DNA of 64,000 bases from an uncultured Bacteroidota bacterium (GCA_903893815.1 CAITNS010000047.1:36823-100822); one strand, 5' to 3'; positions 25,925-34,531 are shown, counted from the stretch's first letter. The notes: generated by a model not told the origin, from the letters alone. A program made the numbers and translations.

Positions 25925-26435
25925 AGGTCAAAATAACCACATAGATAAATTGAATGCACTGTTCAATAACAGCATAATACAATTTAGCATCTGTAGGAAA
26001 CGTCATGTCTTTTTCCTGAACTGTTGTATCTACTAATACTTGACTCTCGTCATAGCAATATTTACCATGTAATTGAACGCTTAGTTTTAAAAGAAACTCA
26101 CTTCCTTATTTTCCAATACGTTTTCTGAAATGAACTAAATCATTTAGGTCGCATGGTGCAGTATCTCTAAAATATTGTTCGCCACAAAAGTACTGCCAAT
26201 AAGGATTTTGTATCCATTTAGGAATTTAAACTTCATCGGCTACACTAAACATACTTTTTTAAAGTAGCAAGCCAATCATAGTTCGCTTAGGCACACTCTG
26301 TCTGCCTTGAAGTGAATAAAAGGGTCCGTAATAGATTTCAACTTCGTTCCAGTCAATCTTTTTTGTCAGCAATACTAAATCTATTTTATCAGAAACAATA
26401 TCACTCAGTTCTATCTTAAATAAATTTGATTGGGC
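25925..26435 (-). pseudogene. degraded IS5-like transposase
   Basis: On the minus strand one frame reads a recognisable DDE transposase N-terminal half with stops: SDKIDLVLLTKKIDWNEVE, YSLQGRQSVPKRTMIGLLL, then a stop, KSMFSVADEV, stop, IPKWIQNPYWQYFCGEQYF, DLVHFRKRIGK, stop (26106-26108), GSEFLLKLSVQLHGKYCYDE and VLVDTTVQEKDMTFPTDAKL. The pattern DTTVQEK(x)(I/M)TFPTDAKL is familiar from IS5-type transposases of Bacteroidota. The C-terminal half with the last acidic residue is gone, and no inverted repeats remain. It accounts for most of the 660-bp gap. Confidence 0.8.
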
Positions 26436-26582
26436 ATTATAGGGTAATTTTCCTTTAGCTTTTTAATCCTTTTAAAGAAAACAAATGGAATCAGCTCTAG
26501 CAATATCATTCAAATCCTTTTAAAACCTAAAGGTTTTTAACAAGTTTCCATAGTTCACGCTCTCTTTCTGTTTCCATAAAAC

Positions 26583-27245
26583 TTATTTTTTAGAAGTACT
26601 ATTTATTTTTTTTAGTTCTTTTTCTGTTTCTTCTTTTCCCCAAGATGGGGATAAAGACGACTCTAGTTTATAGGTTTTTAATTTTTCTAAAACTAATTCA
26701 AAAACGGGCTTTGCTTTTTTTTCACCTCCACCTAAAGCAGGTGGTGTATTTAAAATAGCTTTAGCTTTTACAAAATGTGCTCTTGGATTTGCCTCATTTA
26801 ACTTCACCGCTTCCATTGCAAATTTAGTGGCCATCGCTCCGTATTTTTGTCCGCGTTGAACTTTATTTACATTAATGCGAGCAGCTGCAATCATCGATTT
26901 TAAAACAAAAATTTCTGAATTATTTTTACTTAAGGAATCTGCTTTTCTAAAGAACGCTTCTGCTTTATCACACCATTTATCAATTTCATCCTGAGGTTTT
27001 TCAAATGCAGCTAACGCATTACATAAGCCTGCATAATAAAAGGCTAACCACTCTTTTTTTTCAGTTATTGCTAATTTCTCAAAACAAGTAGCCGCATATA
27101 TAAAGTCACTGGCTGTTTTAGCAGATTCAAATAAAGACACATCTTTTTTAAATGATTCTTTATAAGCCGCACTTTGTGAGACAGTAATTAACGGTGCAAA
27201 TACCAAAACCAAACAAATATGACAAATTTTATTTTTTATCTTCAC
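26583..27245 (-). CDS. exported TPR-like protein
   Basis: The 220-residue protein has a signal peptide (ICHICLVLVFAPLITVSQ) and TPR-like helices (ASDFIYAATCFEKLAITEKK; AMEAVKLNEANPRAHFVKAK with the ARAHFVKA TPR consensus). The function is unknown. The GTG start at 27245 lies four bases after a TATATTTG -7 element, so the message may be leaderless. The gene ends in a Lys-rich tail next to the dead transposase region. Confidence 0.75.
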   Translation of the reverse strand: MKIKNKICHICLVLVFAPLITVSQSAAYKESFKKDVSLFESAKTASDFIYAATCFEKLAITEKKEWLAFYYAGLCNALAAFEKPQDEIDKWCDKAEAFFRKADSLSKNNSEIFVLKSMIAAARINVNKVQRGQKYGAMATKFAMEAVKLNEANPRAHFVKAKAILNTPPALGGGEKKAKPVFELVLEKLKTYKLESSLSPSWGKEETEKELKKINSTSKK

Positions 27246-27249
27246 AACA

Positions 27250-27279
27250 CAAATATAAGCTAGTTTTACGCTATATAAA
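27250..27279 (-). promoter_or_regulatory. promoter of the exported TPR gene
   Basis: On the minus strand a TTTA (27276-27279) and a TATATTTG (27250-27257) are 18 bp apart, close to the TTTG-N19-TAnnTTTG consensus. Transcription would start at or next to the GTG at 27245. Confidence 0.5.
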
Positions 27280-27340
27280 GGGTTTAACTGCAGTTTGATA
27301 CTATAAATGATGGCTTTAGGCGACTAAATAATGTTAATAT

Positions 27341-27371
27341 TTTGTTATTAACTAAAATAGTAATACATTTG
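27341..27371 (+). promoter_or_regulatory. consensus promoter of the DEAD-box helicase gene
   Basis: TTTG (27341-27344) and TACATTTG (27364-27371) are exactly 19 bp apart. Transcription would start near 27378, leaving a leader of about 125 nt. The leader contains TGTGAAC and GTTCACA, which can pair into a hairpin. Confidence 0.8.
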
Positions 27372-27503
27372 CCACGCAATTAGATTTAATATTTGCATCC
27401 AATACATTGTGAACGCGCCTACGTCGGGCTATAAAATGTTCACAGCTACTGCGGAAATTAAATCTTAGTTAGCAGCTAGTAATAATAATTTAAACAAAAA
27501 CAA

Positions 27504-29456
27504 ATGACATTTCAAGAATTAGGCTTGGAGCCAATGCTCCTAAAAGCCGTGACCGAGATGGGCTTCGAAAATCCTACGCCTATCCAAGAACAAACTATTC
27601 CTCAGTTGAAGGATAAATCTACCGACATGGTAGCCCTTGCACAAACAGGAACAGGAAAAACTGCAGCATTTGGCCTGCCTTTATTAATGAAGTTAGATTT
27701 AAACTCTCGCTTCACACAGTCTTTAATTTTAGCACCAACTCGTGAGTTATGTGTTCAAATAAGTAAAGATTTAATTAACTATTCAAAATTCCTTAATGGT
27801 TTAAGAGTAACCGCTGTTTACGGTGGGGCGCCAATCATGTCTCAAATCCGTGATATTAAAGCTGGTTCTCAAGTAATTGTTGCAACTCCGGGTCGTTTAA
27901 TCGATTTAATCGAGCGTAAAGCAATTGATTTATCTCATGTAGATGTAGTTGTATTAGATGAAGCTGATGAGATGTTAAACATGGGCTTTAAAGATGATTT
28001 AGATCAAATTTTAAGTAACACACCTCCAACAAAAAATACATGGTTATTCTCTGCTACAATGCCTCGCGAAGTTGAGCGTATTGCAAGCAAATATATGGAA
28101 TCTCCTTTAGAAATTTCTGTTGGAAAAAAGAATCAAGGTGCTGAAAATATTCAACATATTTACTACACTGTAAATCAGCGTGATCGTTACGCTGCGTTAA
28201 AACGTATTGCAGATTTTTACCCAGATATATTTGGTATTGTTTTCTGTCGTACAAAAGCAGAAACTCAAGATGTAGCTGATCAATTAATTAAAGATGGTTA
28301 TAATGCAGATGCATTACATGGCGATTTATCTCAAGCACAACGTGATTTAGTAATGAAACGTTTCCGTAGCCACACGCTACAAATGTTAGTTGCTACGGAT
28401 GTAGCTGCTCGTGGTATTGATGTTAATAATGTAACTCACGTAATTAATTATAACTTACCTGAAGAAGCAGAAAACTACACGCACCGTTCGGGTCGTACTG
28501 GTCGTGCTGGTAAAACAGGTATTGCAATTGCGATTGTTACTCCTCGTGAAGTAAATAAAATTCGTGATATCGAGCGTATTATTCAAAATACATTTACTAA
28601 AGCGGATGTGCCAGATGGCGTAGCAGTTTGCGAAAAACAATTATTTCATTTAGTTCATAAATTACATAATGTTGAAGTAAAGGACGATGAAATCGAAACT
28701 TACCTTCCTAAAATTTATGATGAATTAAAAGATTTATCTAAGGAAGAATTAATTAAACGTTTTATTTCTGAAGAGTTTAATCGTTTTTATGCGTACTACC
28801 AAAATTCGCAAGATTTAAACATTGGTAATGATGGAAACAATGGTAAAACAACTCGTTTCTTCATGAACATGGGCGAATTAGATGGATTTAACCGTAATTC
28901 TATCAAAGATTTCTTAGTGGAGATTTCTGGTATCAATGCTCGTGTTATTTTCAATGTAGATGTTAAAAATTCATTCTCTTTCTTTGAAACAGAAAACAAA
29001 CATGTGGATGAGTTCTTAGCTTTAAACAAAAAAGGAATTGAATTTAATGCTCGTGTTATTTCTTTTGAAGTTTCTAAAGCAAAACCTTCTGGCGGATACG
29101 GTGAAAAACGTTCTTACGGTGGTGGATCAAGAGAAGACGGTCGCCGTTCTTACGGTGGCGGTGGCGGCGGAGAACGTCGATCATACGGTGGAAATCGCGA
29201 AGGTGGTGGAGAACGTAAATCTTATGGTGGCGGAGAACGCAAAACTTACGGAGGTGGCGAAAGCCGTTCTTACTCTGGTGGTGGCGAACGTCGTTCATCT
29301 TATGGTGGAAACAAAGAAGGCGGAGAACGCAAACCATTTAACCGCGAAGGTGGTTCTGGTGGTGGCGAAAAACGCTCATTTGACAAACCAAGTGGAGAAA
29401 GATCTTTCAGCGGAAACCGTGAAGGTGCAGAACGTAGAAAGCGTTTTACTAAATAA
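27504..29456 (+). CDS. DEAD-box RNA helicase with RGG-like tail
   Basis: The 650-residue helicase has all DEAD motifs: Q motif NPTPIQEQTI, AQTGTGKTAAF (I), PTRELCVQ (Ia), VATPGRLID, VLDEADEML (II), FSATMP (III), VFCRTKAETQ (IV), TDVAARGIDV (V) and YTHRSGRTGRAGKTG (VI). A DbpA-type RNA-binding domain lies near 460-540, then a Gly/Arg/Ser/Tyr-rich tail (about 545-650) of repeated (K/R)SYGGG units. The tail is expected to bind RNA non-specifically and may promote condensates. The long leader resembles cold-regulated helicase mRNAs. Confidence 0.95.
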   Translation: MTFQELGLEPMLLKAVTEMGFENPTPIQEQTIPQLKDKSTDMVALAQTGTGKTAAFGLPLLMKLDLNSRFTQSLILAPTRELCVQISKDLINYSKFLNGLRVTAVYGGAPIMSQIRDIKAGSQVIVATPGRLIDLIERKAIDLSHVDVVVLDEADEMLNMGFKDDLDQILSNTPPTKNTWLFSATMPREVERIASKYMESPLEISVGKKNQGAENIQHIYYTVNQRDRYAALKRIADFYPDIFGIVFCRTKAETQDVADQLIKDGYNADALHGDLSQAQRDLVMKRFRSHTLQMLVATDVAARGIDVNNVTHVINYNLPEEAENYTHRSGRTGRAGKTGIAIAIVTPREVNKIRDIERIIQNTFTKADVPDGVAVCEKQLFHLVHKLHNVEVKDDEIETYLPKIYDELKDLSKEELIKRFISEEFNRFYAYYQNSQDLNIGNDGNNGKTTRFFMNMGELDGFNRNSIKDFLVEISGINARVIFNVDVKNSFSFFETENKHVDEFLALNKKGIEFNARVISFEVSKAKPSGGYGEKRSYGGGSREDGRRSYGGGGGGERRSYGGNREGGGERKSYGGGERKTYGGGESRSYSGGGERRSSYGGNKEGGERKPFNREGGSGGGEKRSFDKPSGERSFSGNREGAERRKRFTK

Positions 29457-29495
29457 AATTTAAGTAATTTGGACGCAAGTATATTATTTTTTGAA

Positions 29496-29523
29496 AAAAA
29501 CCTACTATTTTTTGTAGGTTAAA
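29496..29523. terminator. hairpin terminator overlapping the rpmB promoter
   Basis: AACCTAC and GTAGGTT flank a T-rich 8-base loop, with A-run and T/A-rich sequence on both sides. The right arm contains the start of the -33 TTTG of the next promoter, so helicase termination and ribosomal protein initiation share the same bases. Confidence 0.6.
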
Positions 29524-29541
29524 AAAGAAATACTATATTTG
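29511..29541 (+). promoter_or_regulatory. consensus promoter of the rpmB operon
   Basis: TTTG (29511-29514), a 19-bp spacer and TATATTTG (29534-29541) match the Bacteroidota consensus exactly. Transcription would begin near 29548, about 34 nt before rpmB. Confidence 0.85.
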
Positions 29542-29581
29542 CGTCCCTATTTTAAGGGATAACATTTAAAGATTATACAAC

Positions 29582-29818
29582 ATGTCACGTATTTGTCAAT
29601 TAACAGGTAAAAAAGCGATGAAAGGAAATAATGTTTCTTTCTCGAACGCTAAAAGCCGTCGTCAGTTTAAAGTAAACTTGAAAACTAAAAAGTTTTTTGT
29701 TCCTGAAACTGGAGAATGGGTTGTTTTACGCGTATCTACATCAGCTATCAAGAATATTAATAAAAAAGGAATTTTTGCTTGTTTAAAGGACGCTGTTGAA
29801 AGCGGAGTTTTAGCTTAA
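29582..29818 (+). CDS. rpmB: 50S ribosomal protein L28
   Basis: The 78-residue basic protein matches bL28: RICQLTGKKAMKGNNVSFSN, the RRQFKVNL strand and the C-terminal ISTSAIK-like segment STSAIKNINKKGIF. It lacks the CxxC pairs of zinc-binding L28 forms. First gene of the rpmB-rpmG-DUF4295 operon. Confidence 0.97.
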   Translation: MSRICQLTGKKAMKGNNVSFSNAKSRRQFKVNLKTKKFFVPETGEWVVLRVSTSAIKNINKKGIFACLKDAVESGVLA

Positions 29819-29838
29819 TTCAATAAATAACACACAAA

Positions 29839-30021
29839 ATGGCAAAAAAAGGTAATAGAATTCAAGTAATTTTAGAGTGCACAGAGCACAAAGACAGTGG
29901 TAAACACGGGACATCTCGTTACATTACTACTAAAAACAAAAAAAACACTCCTGATCGTATTGAGTTGAAAAAATACAACCCGATCTTGAAGAAAATGACA
30001 ACTCATAAAGAGATTAAATAA
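29839..30021 (+). CDS. rpmG: 50S ribosomal protein L33
   Basis: The 60-residue basic protein matches bL33: [38 protein letters not shown] and the [13 protein letters not shown] terminus. Only one cysteine is present, so it is the zinc-free type. It lies 20 bp after rpmB. Confidence 0.97.
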   Translation: MAKKGNRIQVILECTEHKDSGKHGTSRYITTKNKKNTPDRIELKKYNPILKKMTTHKEIK

Positions 30022-30041
30022 TCCATTAAAACTAAGAAGAA

Positions 30042-30194
30042 ATGGCAAAGAAGGTTGTAGCAACACTAAAAACTGGTAAAGGAAATAGCTTTACTAAAGT
30101 AATTAAAGTAATTAGATCTCCAAAAACTGGTGCTTATGCATTCCGTGAGGAAATCGTTCAAAACGAATTAGTAGCTGATTATTTAAAGAAATAA
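30042..30194 (+). CDS. DUF4295 small basic protein
   Basis: The 50-residue protein begins MAKKVVATLKTGKGNSFTKV and ends in NELVADYLKK. It matches the small DUF4295 proteins encoded directly after rpmG in Bacteroidota. It is probably ribosome-associated, but that is inferred from position only. It starts 20 bp after rpmG and is followed by the operon terminator. Confidence 0.9.
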   Translation: MAKKVVATLKTGKGNSFTKVIKVIRSPKTGAYAFREEIVQNELVADYLKK

Positions 30195-30215
30195 TTTGCT
30201 TTATTATATTAAAGA

Positions 30216-30246
30216 AAGCTTCTTCCGAAACGAAGGAGCTTTTTTG
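30216..30246 (+). terminator. terminator of the rpmB operon
   Basis: AAGCT-T-CTTC (30216-30225) pairs with GAAG-G-AGCTT (30232-30241) around a CGAAAC loop, followed by a T-run. It is a typical intrinsic terminator. Confidence 0.85.
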
Positions 30247-30264
30247 TTTTTACTATATTAATTT

Positions 30265-30376
30265 AATAGGAACGCAGTTAAAACTGATATAGCGGATTAA
30301 CACAGATTTTCTTATCGAATATATGAAACACCAGTCCGTATTAATCAGTCAAATCTGTTTCATTAGCGTTCCTATT
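30265..30376. repeat. stuttering palindrome, GGAACGC type, copy 1
   Basis: AATAGGAACGC (30265-30275) is mirrored by GCGTTCCTATT (30366-30376). Inside, degenerate GGATTAACACAGATT and AATCAGTCAAATCTGTTTCA words face each other. It sits in the 367-bp gap before ftsY next to a second copy. Confidence 0.7.
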
Positions 30377-30382
30377 CATTTT

Positions 30383-30510
30383 AATAGAAAGCAGCTAAGA
30401 CAAATATGAAGGAACGATTTTTAGTGAATTAGATTTAAAATTACCCAGTAGCAGTTATAAACTTTATCCGTGTCGATCTGTCAAATCCATTTCATCCGCG
30501 TTCCTATTTT
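30383..30510. repeat. stuttering palindrome, GGAACGC type, copy 2
   Basis: The right arm is well preserved (TCCGTGTCGATCTGTCAAAT, then CCATTTCATCCGCGTTCCTA), while the left arm (AATAGAAAGCAGCTAAGAC) is more decayed. The right arm repeats that of the adjacent copy with differences. The two copies fill most of the gap between the DUF4295 gene and ftsY. Confidence 0.6.
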
Positions 30511-30561
30511 AATATTGCACCGATATTTTTAATACATTTGTACCCTACTACAAAACACATT

Positions 30562-31542
30562 ATGGGATTTTTCAGTAAACTATTTGGCAAAGAAGAAAAA
30601 GAAAGTTTAAACGAAGGTTTATCAAAAACGAAAGAAAGTTTTTTTGGTAAACTAGCCAAAGCTGTTGCCGGAAAATCAACTGTTGATGCTGATGTATTAG
30701 ATAACTTAGAAGAAGTTTTAATTTCTGGAGATGTTGGTGTAAACACCACTTTAAAAATCATTAAACGTATTGAAGCTCGTGTAGCCGCTAATAAATATGT
30801 CGGAACTGGCGAATTAAATAATTTATTGAAAGAAGAAGTAGCTGCCTTATTAACCGAAAATAATTCTACCGATACCACTTCTTTTGAAATCCCTAAATTA
30901 CCATTAAGCGCTACTGGCGAAAAAACGCCTTATGTAATTATGGTTGTTGGCGTAAATGGTGTTGGCAAAACAACCACCATTGGTAAATTATCTCATCAAT
31001 TTAAAAAAGCAGGCTATCATGTTGTATTGGGGGCTGCTGATACCTTTAGAGCAGCTGCTGTAGAGCAATTAACGATTTGGAGTCAACGCGTTGGCGTTGA
31101 TATTGTATCACAAGGAATGAATGCAGATCCTGCAAGTGTCGCGTTTGATACATTGAGCAGCGCAAAAGCAAAAGGTGCTGATGTGGTGATTATTGATACA
31201 GCAGGGCGTTTACATAACAAGATTAACTTAATGAATGAGTTAACTAAAATTAAAAACGTGATGAAGAAGGTAATTCCTGACGCGCCACACGATGTACTTT
31301 TAGTTTTGGATGCTAGTACTGGCCAAAATGCTATTGAGCAATGCAAACAGTTTACAGCCGCTACAGATGTATCGGCATTAGCATTAACCAAATTAGATGG
31401 CACTGCTAAAGGTGGTGTTGTTATTGGTATTTCCGACGAATTTAAAATTCCTGTAAAATACATTGGTGTAGGCGAAAAAATGGAAGACCTACAAGTATTT
31501 AACCGCGCGGAGTTTGTAGATAGTTTGTTTAGTCAGAGTTAA
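30562..31542 (+). CDS. ftsY: signal recognition particle receptor FtsY
   Basis: The 326-residue protein has an NG-domain SRP GTPase: MVVGVNGVGKTTTIGKLSHQ (G1), DTFRAAAVEQL, IIDTAGRL (G3), TKLDGTAKGG (G4) and GVGEKMEDLQVFNRAEFV. It lacks the long acidic A domain, as usual in Bacteroidota. I chose the ATG at 30562 (MGFFSKLFGK). A TTG eight codons upstream overlaps a -7-like TACATTTG (30533-30540). Confidence 0.95.
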   Translation: MGFFSKLFGKEEKESLNEGLSKTKESFFGKLAKAVAGKSTVDADVLDNLEEVLISGDVGVNTTLKIIKRIEARVAANKYVGTGELNNLLKEEVAALLTENNSTDTTSFEIPKLPLSATGEKTPYVIMVVGVNGVGKTTTIGKLSHQFKKAGYHVVLGAADTFRAAAVEQLTIWSQRVGVDIVSQGMNADPASVAFDTLSSAKAKGADVVIIDTAGRLHNKINLMNELTKIKNVMKKVIPDAPHDVLLVLDASTGQNAIEQCKQFTAATDVSALALTKLDGTAKGGVVIGISDEFKIPVKYIGVGEKMEDLQVFNRAEFVDSLFSQS

Positions 31543-31544
31543 AA

Positions 31545-31949
31545 TCAAACAATAAACTTTTTTCGAATTGCTAATGTTCCTACAAAATAGAGGAAATCAA
31601 GAGCTCCATTCTCGTAATCGCCAACTAAAAAAGAACCAAAAAATAATACCAAAAATAGAACTAAGGCTAAATCCAACCCAAAATTCAAATTCACTATTTC
31701 CGAATCTAACTTGCATTCTCTCTTAATCAAAGAAAAAATCATACAAATGGCAATACTAGTTTCTAACAAAGTAATTACAATAAATGAAATTGTAATGCCA
31801 AAAGGAATAAGATTAATAAAAGAATTTTCGAACTTATGAATGAACCACTCGGGTATCGCTAATCCACTTATTTTTTGAAAAGCTGTAATGCCAGCTAATG
31901 ACAGAAATAAGAGTTGAATCAAAAGCATGTGATTTATTTTAATTTTCAT
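31545..31949 (-). CDS. DoxX/MauE-like membrane protein
   Basis: The 134-residue protein has four predicted membrane helices. The first (LLIQLLFLSLAGITAFQKIS) and the following FIHKFENSFI segment resemble DoxX-type quinol-oxidase-subunit-like proteins. The function is unknown. It lies 2 bp downstream of the dihydroorotase gene, so the two are co-transcribed, and it converges on ftsY with a 2-bp gap. Confidence 0.65.
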   Translation of the reverse strand: MKIKINHMLLIQLLFLSLAGITAFQKISGLAIPEWFIHKFENSFINLIPFGITISFIVITLLETSIAICMIFSLIKRECKLDSEIVNLNFGLDLALVLFLVLFFGSFLVGDYENGALDFLYFVGTLAIRKKFIV

Positions 31950-31951
31950 CT

Positions 31952-33289
31952 CTAGTCTCTATTAAAACTCAACCTCTCCCCTTTTATGCTTTCATCAAAG
32001 GTTCCATTATCGTAAACTAAATGTCCGCTTACAATAGTTTTATTAATGCTTGCAGAAAATGTAGTTCCTTCAAAAGGACTCCATCCACATTTATAAAGTA
32101 AAGATGCTTTAGTAACTTCTGTTGGTTTATGTAAATCAACCAAAACTAAATCAGCAAAATATCCTTCGCGGATGTAACCACGTTTTTCAATTTTAAAAAT
32201 ATCTGCTACATTGTGTGACATCATTCTCACAATTTTCTCTAAGGATATTTTCTTTTGCTTGTAAAATTCCAACATTGCTAAAATAGAATGTTGTACTAAC
32301 GGTCCGCCACTTGGAGCTTGTAAATATGGTAATTGTTTTTCTTCTAAAGTATGAGGTGCATGGTCAGTGGCTATTACGTCAATTCGTCCATCTAAAACAG
32401 CTTCAAAAATGTGAGCGCGATCGTATTCTGTTTTTACAGAAGGGTTCCATTTGATATAGTTGCCTTTCTTTTTATAATCATCATCATTAAACCACAAATG
32501 ATGAATACATGCCTCCGCCGTTATACGCTTCTGCTTTAAAGGAATTTTATTAGTAAATAAATCCAATTCCTTAGCTGTTGAGATATGTAAAATGTGCAAA
32601 CGTGTGTTATGCTTCTTTGCTAATTCTACAGCAAAAGATGAGGATTTAAAACAAGCTTCTTCATTACGAATAATAGGGTGAAAATAGGCAGGCAAATCTT
32701 CTCCATATTCTTGTACAATTCGTTTTTGATTTTCTTTAATCATTGGATCATACTCACAATGCGTGGCAATTAAAGCATTAGATTTTGAGAAAAATCCTTC
32801 TAATGTTTTTTCGTTATCCACTAACATATCGCCAGTACTTGAACCCATAAATATTTTTAAACCACAAACTGTTTTATAATCTACTTTTAAAGTTTCTTCT
32901 AAATTTAAGTTCGTTCCACCCATAAAAAAAGAATAGTTAGCTAAAGAACATTCTTTTGCACGAGCATATTTCTTTTCTAATTCTAAAATAGTAACTGCCT
33001 GAGGAACTGTATTAGGCATTTCCATATATGACGTTATTCCACCAGCAACTGCTGCTTTGGCTTCAGTATAAATTTCACCTTTGTGTGTTAAACCTGGTTC
33101 TCTAAAGTGTACTTGGTCGTCGATTGCCCCTGGCATTAAAACTAAACCTTCGGCATTAATAATTTTAGCGGTATCGTCAGTGATATCTTTATCAATTTGC
33201 GAAATGTAATTTCCATCAATTAATACATCCGACACAAAAGTTTCGTCTTCGTTTACAATCGTAGCATTTTTTATAAGAATTTTGCCCAT
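31952..33289 (-). CDS. pyrC: dihydroorotase
   Basis: The 445-residue amidohydrolase has GAIDDQVHFREPGLTHKG, GGITSYMEMPNTVPQ, FMGSSTGDMLVDN, THCEYDPMI, LHILHISTAKE, EACIHHLWF and the DVIATDHAPHTLEEK metal/catalytic motif. The usual DxHxH metal-binding start is DDQVH here, so the first His is Gln. I recall the same variant in flavobacterial homologues. It probably acts in pyrimidine synthesis. It lies 1 bp from the RlpA-like gene. Confidence 0.9.
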   Translation of the reverse strand: MGKILIKNATIVNEDETFVSDVLIDGNYISQIDKDITDDTAKIINAEGLVLMPGAIDDQVHFREPGLTHKGEIYTEAKAAVAGGITSYMEMPNTVPQAVTILELEKKYARAKECSLANYSFFMGGTNLNLEETLKVDYKTVCGLKIFMGSSTGDMLVDNEKTLEGFFSKSNALIATHCEYDPMIKENQKRIVQEYGEDLPAYFHPIIRNEEACFKSSSFAVELAKKHNTRLHILHISTAKELDLFTNKIPLKQKRITAEACIHHLWFNDDDYKKKGNYIKWNPSVKTEYDRAHIFEAVLDGRIDVIATDHAPHTLEEKQLPYLQAPSGGPLVQHSILAMLEFYKQKKISLEKIVRMMSHNVADIFKIEKRGYIREGYFADLVLVDLHKPTEVTKASLLYKCGWSPFEGTTFSASINKTIVSGHLVYDNGTFDESIKGERLSFNRD

Positions 33290-33290
33290 A

Positions 33291-33671
33291 TTATTTTTTT
33301 AATGAATCTAATACTGTTATTTCTACTTTGGTTAATCCTGATTTTATAAAATTTAATTGCTTTGCAGCTTTTGTTGTTAAGTCAATTGTTCGTTTTGATT
33401 TTTGAGGAAGTCGATCATTAATTTTCACAACTACCGTTGAATCATTTTTTAGATTCCGCACCAAAACATACGTTCCAAATTTAAGCTTTTTATGAGCGGC
33501 AGTTAAACTATCATTATTAAATTTTTCACCCGACGAGGTTTTTCTTCCGTTAAACTTATTAGCATAAAAACTAGCAGTTCCAGTTGACTTATTTACTCTT
33601 TGAATTGAATCCTGAGCAATGGATAGGTGTCTAAAACCCAGTAATACCAATATGATTAATGCAGCTCTCAT
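33291..33671 (-). CDS. RlpA-like septal ring lytic transglycosylase domain protein
   Basis: The 126-residue exported protein (signal RAALIILVLLGFRHLSIAQ) has a double-psi beta-barrel: GTASFYANKFNGRKTSSGEK, LTAAHKKLKFGTYVLV and VVKINDRLPQKSKRTIDLT. RlpA family proteins cleave denuded peptidoglycan. There is no SPOR domain. I prefer the ATG at 33671. A TTG two codons upstream is part of a TAGCTTTG sequence. Confidence 0.85.
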   Translation of the reverse strand: MRAALIILVLLGFRHLSIAQDSIQRVNKSTGTASFYANKFNGRKTSSGEKFNNDSLTAAHKKLKFGTYVLVRNLKNDSTVVVKINDRLPQKSKRTIDLTTKAAKQLNFIKSGLTKVEITVLDSLKK

Positions 33672-33820
33672 ATTCAAAGCTACATTATTTAGCTGAATTT
33701 TACATCTAAATCAGTCGAAAAACTAACAAATACTTAACCTATTTTAACAGGAAAAGCAAAATAAATGCTGAAAAATGACGCTTTTAATAATCTAACAAAA
33801 TAGTATATTAGCAAAAGTTT

Positions 33821-34531
33821 ATGGGCAATAATTTAATCATCATACCTACTTATAATGAGATCGAAAACATTGAAAAAATGATTCGAACGCTATTTGACTT
33901 GCCTCGTGAATTTGAAGTACTTATTGTGGATGATGGTTCGCCTGATGGCACTGCTGTTAAAGTAAAAGAACTACAAAAGGAATATACTAGCAAACTACAT
34001 ATCGAAGAGCGTAAAGGAAAGTTAGGCTTAGGCACGGCGTATATTCATGGCTTTAAATGGGCATTGGCTCGTGATTATGATTTCATTTTTGAAATGGATT
34101 GTGATTTTAGCCATAACCCAAAAGATTTAGTTCGTTTATTAGAAGCTTGCGAAAATGGAGCTGATGTTGCTGTAGGCTCTCGTTATACAAAAGGTGGACA
34201 AGTTAGTAACTGGCCAATTGGACGTATTCTAATGAGTTATTTTGCGTCCGTATATGTTCGTATTGTATTGTGGCTACCTGTAAAAGATACAACAGCAGGC
34301 TTTAAATGCTATCGTAAAAAAGTACTTCAAACTATTGATTTAGATGCCGTTCGTTTTATGGGTTATGCCTTTCAAATTGAAATGAAATACAGAGCTTATA
34401 AAAAAGGATTTAAAATTGTAGAAGTTCCTATTATGTTTACTGACCGCGTGTTAGGCGTAAGTAAAATGAGTACAAAAATCTTTAAAGAAGCATTTTTAGG
34501 CGTTGTTCAAATGCGCTTTATGAAGATGTAA
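33821..34531 (+). CDS. polyprenol monophosphomannose synthase-like glycosyltransferase
   Basis: The 236-residue GT2 glycosyltransferase has NLIIIPTYNEIENIEKMIRT, VLIVDDGSPDGTA, FEMDCDFSHNPKDL (DxD-type metal site) and TAGFKCYRKKVLQ. It matches dolichol-phosphate mannose synthase-like enzymes lacking C-terminal membrane helices. It probably loads a sugar on a polyprenol phosphate. Alone on its strand, with only a weak promoter visible. Confidence 0.88.
   Translation: MGNNLIIIPTYNEIENIEKMIRTLFDLPREFEVLIVDDGSPDGTAVKVKELQKEYTSKLHIEERKGKLGLGTAYIHGFKWALARDYDFIFEMDCDFSHNPKDLVRLLEACENGADVAVGSRYTKGGQVSNWPIGRILMSYFASVYVRIVLWLPVKDTTAGFKCYRKKVLQTIDLDAVRFMGYAFQIEMKYRAYKKGFKIVEVPIMFTDRVLGVSKMSTKIFKEAFLGVVQMRFMKM

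Noticed and set aside
26470..26582. Possible short gene beginning METERERELWKLVKNL on the minus strand
   Set aside because: It stops after about 16 codons and no homologous pattern is visible. It is probably debris next to the dead transposase.
29038..29463. Long overlapping frames on both strands inside the 3' part of the DEAD-box helicase gene
   Set aside because: They arise from the low-complexity Gly/Arg/Ser/Tyr tail of the helicase, whose codons leave other frames open. The translations are repetitive with no family features.
30265..30510. Possible insertion sequence in the gap before ftsY
   Set aside because: The arms are inverted and repeated, but there is no transposase and the arms are too degenerate. 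I classed it with the stuttering palindromes.
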